A stretch of 34,861 nt of DNA, taken from positions 1 to 34,861 of the forward strand of contig CAIYVC010000078.1 in assembly GCA_903929535.1 (NCBI GenBank), read 5' to 3'. Shown here piece after piece: positions 30,504-34,861 of the stretch. The translations under genes were made by a program, and so were the position numbers. Source of the DNA: an uncultured Caulobacteraceae bacterium. Its GTDB lineage: Bacteria > Pseudomonadota > Alphaproteobacteria > Caulobacterales > Caulobacteraceae. The notes below the pieces were generated by a model, which saw nothing but the letters and a program-made list of their open reading frames with translations, was not told where the DNA came from and did no database searches. Position 1 is the stretch's first letter. The number at the start of each line of letters is the position of its first letter.

Positions 30504-32260
30504 GCCCGCAGCGCAGCGGCGGTTTGCGGATCGGCCAGGGACATCACCCGGTCCATGGTGGTGAACAGCTTGCCGACGTCGAAGGGCTTAGCCACCACCC
30601 CGTCCATGCCTGCGGCGTCGTACTCGGCCAGCTGATGGGTCATGGCGTTAGCGGTGACCGCCAAGATGGGGGTGCGGCTGCGGCCGGTCTCCACCTCGCG
30701 GCGGCGGATCAGGCGCGTGGCCTCCACCCCGCCCATCTCCGGCATCTGGATGTCCATCAGCACGATGTCCCAGGTCTGGCTCTCCCAGGCGTCCAGCGCC
30801 TCGCGGCCGTTGACCACCAGGGTCGGCGCGATGCCGGCGGGCGCCAGAAGGGTCTTCAGCACTAGCTGATTGGTGGGGTTGTCCTCCGCCGCCAGGACCC
30901 GTAGCTCGACCTGAATCGGGGCTGCCGGTTCGGCCGCCGGAGCGGCGGCATCCGCCCGTTCCAACGGCAACAGCACGGTGAAGGCCGAGCCCTCGTCCGG
31001 GCGGCTTGAGGCCTCGATGGTCCCGCCCATCATCAAGGTCAATTGCCGACAGATGGTCAGGCCGATGCCGACCCCGCCGTAGCGGCGCGTGGAGGTGGAA
31101 TCGCCCTGGAAGAAGCCGTCGAACAACCGCTCCAATACGGGAGCTTCCATGCCGATGCCGGTGTCGGCGATCCGGAAACAGATTCGATCGCCGTCACAGC
31201 CCACCTCCAGCCGCACGCCGCCGGTTTCAGTGAACTTCAGCGCGTTGTCGCACAGGCCGTGCAGCACCCGGCGGATGCGGGGGCCGTCGCCGTGGTAGCG
31301 CCCGCAGGCGGTCTCGGCGATGGCGAAGCGAAAGGTCAAACCCCTCCTCTCTGCCAACGGCTGGTAGGCGGCCACGACGCCGCGCACCAGGTGCTCGAGG
31401 TCGAACTCGGCGCTTTCCAGCTCCAGGGCGCCGGCTTCGATCTTGGACAGGTCGAGCAGGTCGTTGAGCACCGCCAGCAGGCTCTCACCCGAACGGCGGA
31501 TGGTCCTGACCTGATCGCGCTGCACGGCGTTCAGACCACCATTGGACAGGGCCTGGGCCATGCCGAGGACGCCGTTGAGGGGTGTGCGCAGCTCGTGGCT
31601 CATGGTGGCGAGAAACTGCGACTTGGCCCGGTTGGCGGCGTCTGCCGCGCGCTCGCGCTCCTCGGCGGCGGCGTAGGCGTCGGTGAGTTCGCGCCAGGCG
31701 CCCGCGAGCTGGGCGCGGGCGGACCAGAACTGGATGGCGACCAGGGCGATGGTGAAGGACGGCGCCAGGGCGCTCAGCGGGTGGCCGAGCTTCAGCTGGG
31801 CGGCGGTAAGGCGGATGCCGACGAAACTGAGGGTGATCATATAGGGCGTCAGGCTGGCGGCCATTACCAGCGGCGAGCGGTAGTGGCGCATCAGCACATG
31901 CACCATGGAGGCGCTCATTAGGGCGACGGCGAACAGCTTCTGGCCAGGGCCGCCGAGCTCGATCAGGGCCAGGGCCGCGATGGCGTAGACCGTGGTGGAC
32001 ACCACCCGCATGACCGGCGCGCCGATGACCACCGCTCGAGACGGCGCCTCACTCTTCAGGGCGCGCAGAAATCGGTGCTCGATGTTGAGCACGGTGATCG
32101 CGCAGGCGATCCAGACCAGGGCTACGGGCCAGGGCAGGACGCTGACGACCATCAGGCTGACCATGGTCACGCCGAGGCCTTGGACGATCAGGTTACGGGC
32201 GAAGTGGATAGAGAAGGCCACCGAGTGGGGCCGCCGGATCCTGACACGTGAAGTTGGCAT
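30500..32260 (-). CDS. Membrane hybrid histidine kinase with C-terminal receiver
   Basis: This 586-aa kinase has about six hydrophobic segments in its N-terminal 180 residues (a membrane sensor without large periplasmic domain). Next come a coiled-coil linker (DAYAAAEERERAADAANRAK), HisKA with phospho-accepting His222 (FLATMSHELRTPLNGVLGMA), and HATPase_c (N-box LCDNALKFTETGGV, G1 IADTGIGM, G2 YGGVGIGLTICRQL). A receiver domain (about 455-575) follows with Glu459-Asp460, phospho-Asp503 (IVLMDIQMPEMGG) and the Lys in VVAKPF. No output domain or Hpt is present, so a separate phosphotransferase should exist. The ATG at 32260 has GGAGGA 7 bases upstream. It lies 89 bases after tlyA in the same direction. 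Confidence 0.93.
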   Translation of the reverse strand: MPTSRVRIRRPHSVAFSIHFARNLIVQGLGVTMVSLMVVSVLPWPVALVWIACAITVLNIEHRFLRALKSEAPSRAVVIGAPVMRVVSTTVYAIAALALIELGGPGQKLFAVALMSASMVHVLMRHYRSPLVMAASLTPYMITLSFVGIRLTAAQLKLGHPLSALAPSFTIALVAIQFWSARAQLAGAWRELTDAYAAAEERERAADAANRAKSQFLATMSHELRTPLNGVLGMAQALSNGGLNAVQRDQVRTIRRSGESLLAVLNDLLDLSKIEAGALELESAEFDLEHLVRGVVAAYQPLAERRGLTFRFAIAETACGRYHGDGPRIRRVLHGLCDNALKFTETGGVRLEVGCDGDRICFRIADTGIGMEAPVLERLFDGFFQGDSTSTRRYGGVGIGLTICRQLTLMMGGTIEASSRPDEGSAFTVLLPLERADAAAPAAEPAAPIQVELRVLAAEDNPTNQLVLKTLLAPAGIAPTLVVNGREALDAWESQTWDIVLMDIQMPEMGGVEATRLIRRREVETGRSRTPILAVTANAMTHQLAEYDAAGMDGVVAKPFDVGKLFTTMDRVMSLADPQTAAALRA

Positions 32261-32349
32261 ACCCAGTTCCTCCAACGTGTAGAGGATCGCCGGAACACAC
32301 CTTATGGTAGGTTAACAACCGTAGATTGCGAGACAGTTTTTATCTGCAA

Positions 32350-33096
32350 CTACTGCAGCGCGCCCTGGGGGGCGCGGGCGTGCAGCAGGTATTCTTGGTT
32401 TCCATCGGACCCTTCGATAGGGCTGTCGATGACATTGGCGACCCGCCAGCCTACGCCTTCAAGGAAGGCTCTCACGCCGTCTTGAGCGTCCTGACGCGCC
32501 GAGGCGTCCTTGACCACGCCGCCCTTGCCCACACGAGCCGGGCCGACCTCGAACTGGGGCTTGATCAGAGCGATCAGGTCGGCGCCCGGCGCGGCCAGTT
32601 TGAGGGCGGCCGGCAAGGCCTTGCCGAGACCGATGAAGCTGGCGTCGCAGACAATCAGTTCGACCGGTTCGGGCACGGTGGAGGCGTCGAGCTTGCGCGC
32701 GTCCAGCCCTTCCAGATTGATGACCCGGTCGTCGGCGGCGACCTGGGCGTGCAGCTGCCCGCGCCCGACGTCCACCGCATAGACCCGCACGGCCCCGCCC
32801 GCGAGACAGACCTGGGTGAAGCCGCCGGTGGAGGCGCCGATATCCAGCACGATCCTGCCGGAGGGCGAGATCAGCCAGTGGGCCAGGGCGTGGGTCAGCT
32901 TCAGGGCCCCGCGGCCCACCCACGGATGGGCCGCCACGGCCTCGATCCCGGCGCTCTCGGAAACCATTTCAGACGGCTTGCCGATCAGGGCGCCGTCGAC
33001 GCGCACCCCGCCCGCCTCGATAGCGGCCTGGGCCTTGGACCGGCTTTCGAACAGGCCCCGCTCCACCAGGAGCAGGTCGATCCGCTTTTTGCTCAT
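32350..33096 (-). CDS. tlyA: TlyA-family rRNA 2'-O-methyltransferase
   Basis: TlyA methylates rRNA riboses (16S C1409 and 23S C1920 in mycobacteria); the family is also annotated as hemolysin A. At 248 aa, it has an N-terminal S4 RNA-binding domain (about 3-60, starting KKRIDLLLVERGLFESRSKA), then the FtsJ-like methyltransferase with SAM motif LDIGASTGGFT (84-94). The K-D-K-E catalytic tetrad is visible as Lys66 (GRGALKLTH), the Asp in IVCDASFIGL, the Lys in LIKPQFEVG, and the Glu in NQEYLLHA. Divergent GH1-like gene upstream; hybrid kinase gene downstream on the same strand. Confidence 0.95.
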   Translation of the reverse strand: MSKKRIDLLLVERGLFESRSKAQAAIEAGGVRVDGALIGKPSEMVSESAGIEAVAAHPWVGRGALKLTHALAHWLISPSGRIVLDIGASTGGFTQVCLAGGAVRVYAVDVGRGQLHAQVAADDRVINLEGLDARKLDASTVPEPVELIVCDASFIGLGKALPAALKLAAPGADLIALIKPQFEVGPARVGKGGVVKDASARQDAQDGVRAFLEGVGWRVANVIDSPIEGSDGNQEYLLHARAPQGALQ

Positions 33097-33191
33097 GCCC
33101 CATCATTCGCGAACTGCGGCGCGTGTTGCAACCGCGGGACGAATTCACCCAAGCCCCGACTTTTCTCTGAACCATCGGGCGGTCCGGACCG

Positions 33192-34535
33192 TTGAAGGCC
33201 CGAAGTACCGGCGCGGAGGGCGTACCTATTTCCAGCTTCATGTTCGCGACCGGGATCGAAAACAGCATCCCGACCATCCAGGGCGGCAAGGTGCGCGTGG
33301 ATGAGATGGAGTCCTGCGGCCACTACAAGCACTGGAAGACCGACTTCGATATCTGCGAGGACCTGGGCATCCGCTATCTGCGCTATGGCCCGCCTTTGCA
33401 CACCTCGTGGCTGGGCCCCGGCAAGTACGACTGGTCCTTCGCGGACATGACCTTCGGCGAAATCCGCAAAAGGGACATCGTGCCGATCGTGGACCTATGC
33501 CACTTCGGCCTGCCCGACTGGCTGGGCAACTTCCAGAACCCCGACTTCCCCAAGCTGTTCCAGGTCTATGCCCGCGCCTTCGCCGAACGGTTTCCGTGGG
33601 TCCAGCTCTACACGCCGGTCAACGAGATGTTCATCTGCGCCACCTTCTCGGCGCGCTACGGCTGGTGGAACGAGCAGCTGAGCACCGACCTCGGTTTCGT
33701 CACGGCGCTGAAGCACCTGGTCAAGGCCAACGTCCTGGCCATGCAGACCATCCTGGAGGTGCGCCCTGACGCCATCTTCATCCAGAGCGAGAGCTCGGAG
33801 TACTTCCACGCGGAGAACCCGGCGGCGATCAAGCCGGCCGAGATCATGAACTCCGCCCGTTTCCTGTCGCTGGACCTGAACTACGGTCGCCGTGTCGACA
33901 GCGAGATGTACGAGTACCTGACCGACAACGGCATGACCCGAGACGAGTACCACTTCTTCCTGGACCACCGGCTGAAGGCCCACTGCATCCTGGGCAACGA
34001 CTACTACGTCACCAACGAGCACCGGGTGTCGGCGGACGGCTCGACCCGCGCCTCGGGCGAGATCTTCGGCTACGCGGTGATCACGCGTCAGTACTACGAC
34101 CGCTACCACCTGCCGGTGATGCATACCGAGACCAACATCATCGAGGGGCCGCACGGCGACGAGGCGGTCAACTGGCTGTGGAAGGAGTGGGCTAACGTCC
34201 TGCGCGTGCGCAACGACGGCGTGCCGATCGTCGGCTTCACCTGGTACAGCCTGACCGATCAAGTCGATTGGGACTCAGCCCTTCGCGAGCAGAACAACCG
34301 GGTCAATCCGCTTGGCCTCTATGATCTGGATCGCAACATCCGCCCGGTGGGCCGCTGCTATCAGGAGCTGATCTCGTCCTGGAAGACGGTGCTGCCGACC
34401 CAGAGCATCTGCCTGGCCGTGCCTGTGGTGCCGCCGTCCGAATACGAAGCGGTCTCGGCCATGCGCCAGCGGTTCGAGCAGTCGGGCATGAACCAGCGGC
34501 TGTCCGCCGAACCCTCCGCACCGGACAACGCCTGA
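33192..34535 (+). CDS. GH1-like (COG2723) glycosidase-fold protein
   Basis: This 447-aa TIM-barrel protein resembles family 1 glycosidases. The acid/base region reads LYTPVNEMF (Asn144-Glu145), compared with the usual T-x-N-E-P. The nucleophile region reads YHLPVMHTETNIIEG (Glu313), compared with ITENG. Both catalytic glutamates are kept but the surrounding residues differ, so substrate and even activity are uncertain. No signal peptide is present, so it is cytoplasmic. The start is uncertain: TTG at 33192 has no clear ribosome-binding site, and ATG at 33240 would remove 16 residues. Its stop overlaps the start of the following SDR gene (TGATG), so the two are co-translated and probably act on the same compound. 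Confidence 0.85.
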   Translation: MKARSTGAEGVPISSFMFATGIENSIPTIQGGKVRVDEMESCGHYKHWKTDFDICEDLGIRYLRYGPPLHTSWLGPGKYDWSFADMTFGEIRKRDIVPIVDLCHFGLPDWLGNFQNPDFPKLFQVYARAFAERFPWVQLYTPVNEMFICATFSARYGWWNEQLSTDLGFVTALKHLVKANVLAMQTILEVRPDAIFIQSESSEYFHAENPAAIKPAEIMNSARFLSLDLNYGRRVDSEMYEYLTDNGMTRDEYHFFLDHRLKAHCILGNDYYVTNEHRVSADGSTRASGEIFGYAVITRQYYDRYHLPVMHTETNIIEGPHGDEAVNWLWKEWANVLRVRNDGVPIVGFTWYSLTDQVDWDSALREQNNRVNPLGLYDLDRNIRPVGRCYQELISSWKTVLPTQSICLAVPVVPPSEYEAVSAMRQRFEQSGMNQRLSAEPSAPDNA

Positions 34536-34861
34536 TGGGACGCTTTCAGGACCAATCGGCCATCGTCACCGGGGCCGCTAGCGGGATCGGCCTGGCCATC
34601 GCTCTGCGGCTCGCGTCGGAGGGCGCCAAGCTGGTGATCGCGGACCTGAACACCGACGCCATCGACAAGGCCGTCGACGCGGTGAAGCGGGCGGGCGCGC
34701 CGGACGCGGTGGGCGCCATTTGCGACGTATCGGACGAAGCCGCCGTGCAGGCGGCGGTCCACACCGCCATGGCTCGCTTCGGCGAGCTGAATGTGGTGGT
34801 CAACAACGCCGGGCTGATGACCTTCAAGGCTCTGGAGGACTTCGACCACGCCGACTGGCTG
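34535..34861 (+). CDS. SDR-family oxidoreductase, 3' truncated by window edge
   Basis: The first 109 codons of a classical short-chain dehydrogenase are visible. The NAD(P) motif TGAASGIGLA (about 13-22), the acidic residue at the end of beta-2 (LVIADLNTD, Asp about 37, suggesting NAD preference), CDVSD and NNAG (about 91-94) are all typical. The catalytic Tyr-Lys lies beyond the window. The ATG overlaps the stop of the GH1-like gene by one base, so the gene pair is an operon; oxidation of a sugar released or modified by the glycosidase-like protein is a reasonable guess. Confidence 0.93.
   Translation, partial: MGRFQDQSAIVTGAASGIGLAIALRLASEGAKLVIADLNTDAIDKAVDAVKRAGAPDAVGAICDVSDEAAVQAAVHTAMARFGELNVVVNNAGLMTFKALEDFDHADWL

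Noticed and set aside
32310-32320. GGTTAACAACC region as a CtrA site upstream of the hybrid kinase
   Set aside because: CtrA sites need TTAA-N7-TTAA; only one TTAA is present.

Overview
The window looks like ordinary chromosome from a high-GC alphaproteobacterium, most likely Caulobacteraceae (Caulobacter/Phenylobacterium type). That placement is inferred from a FATGUY-type single-domain response regulator, a NodT-type efflux operon, many Gly/Tyr-rich and glycine-zipper envelope proteins, and strong G/C bias in the coding frames. It rests on family recognition, not a database search. I see no tRNA, rRNA, insertion sequence, integrase or CRISPR array. Genes are tightly packed: no stretch over 300 bases lacks a gene, and the longest gaps are about 277 bases (3415-3691) and 267 bases (23302-23568).

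Layout. 1-2620: the 3' half of lepA, a lipoprotein and the protease gene htpX. 2617-4057: a membrane PAP2 phosphatase divergent from a FATGUY response regulator. 4067-9059: a tripartite drug efflux operon (outer-membrane NodT-type lipoprotein, EmrA-type adaptor, EmrB-type MFS pump) divergent from its probable TetR repressor, with a perfect 19-bp operator-like palindrome between them. 9056-14845: SelO pseudokinase, NhaA antiporter, a 26-residue membrane ORF, a pteridine-reductase-like SDR with folB, a small membrane protein, and an NRAMP-like transporter lacking the usual metal ligands. 15026-20160: a Gly/Tyr-rich secreted protein, a probable operon oprB-type porin / unknown 121-aa protein / YvlD-type membrane protein, a LOG-family nucleotide hydrolase, a class A acid phosphatase and a Tat-exported DUF6134 protein. 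20310-28938: a Spy/CpxP-like protein, feoAB, a UGT-type glycosyltransferase, a DUF4198 periplasmic protein, two secreted proteins and a TrmA/RlmD-type RNA methyltransferase. 29134-34861: two tandem glycine-zipper proteins, a 92-aa unknown, a hybrid histidine kinase behind tlyA, and a divergent GH1-like glycosidase overlapping an SDR gene that runs off the end.

How the genes fit together. Envelope and stress functions dominate: efflux, HtpX membrane quality control, Spy-like chaperone, glycine-zipper proteins, porin, and two PAP2-fold phosphatases. Ion handling is spread through the window (NhaA, NRAMP-like, FeoAB, DUF4198). Folate synthesis is represented by the SDR-folB pair. Convergent neighbours often share a CTAG tetranucleotide that supplies both stop codons (four of nine convergent pairs).

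I did not find a clear new multi-gene defence or mobile system. The most rewarding items are the 26-residue membrane ORF at 11807, the NRAMP-like protein with altered TM1/TM6 motifs, the alternative-hairpin leader of the porin operon, the hairpin cluster at 20185-20291, the cysteine-free SelO, the GH1-like/SDR pair, and a possible EcfG-type promoter in front of the FATGUY regulator.
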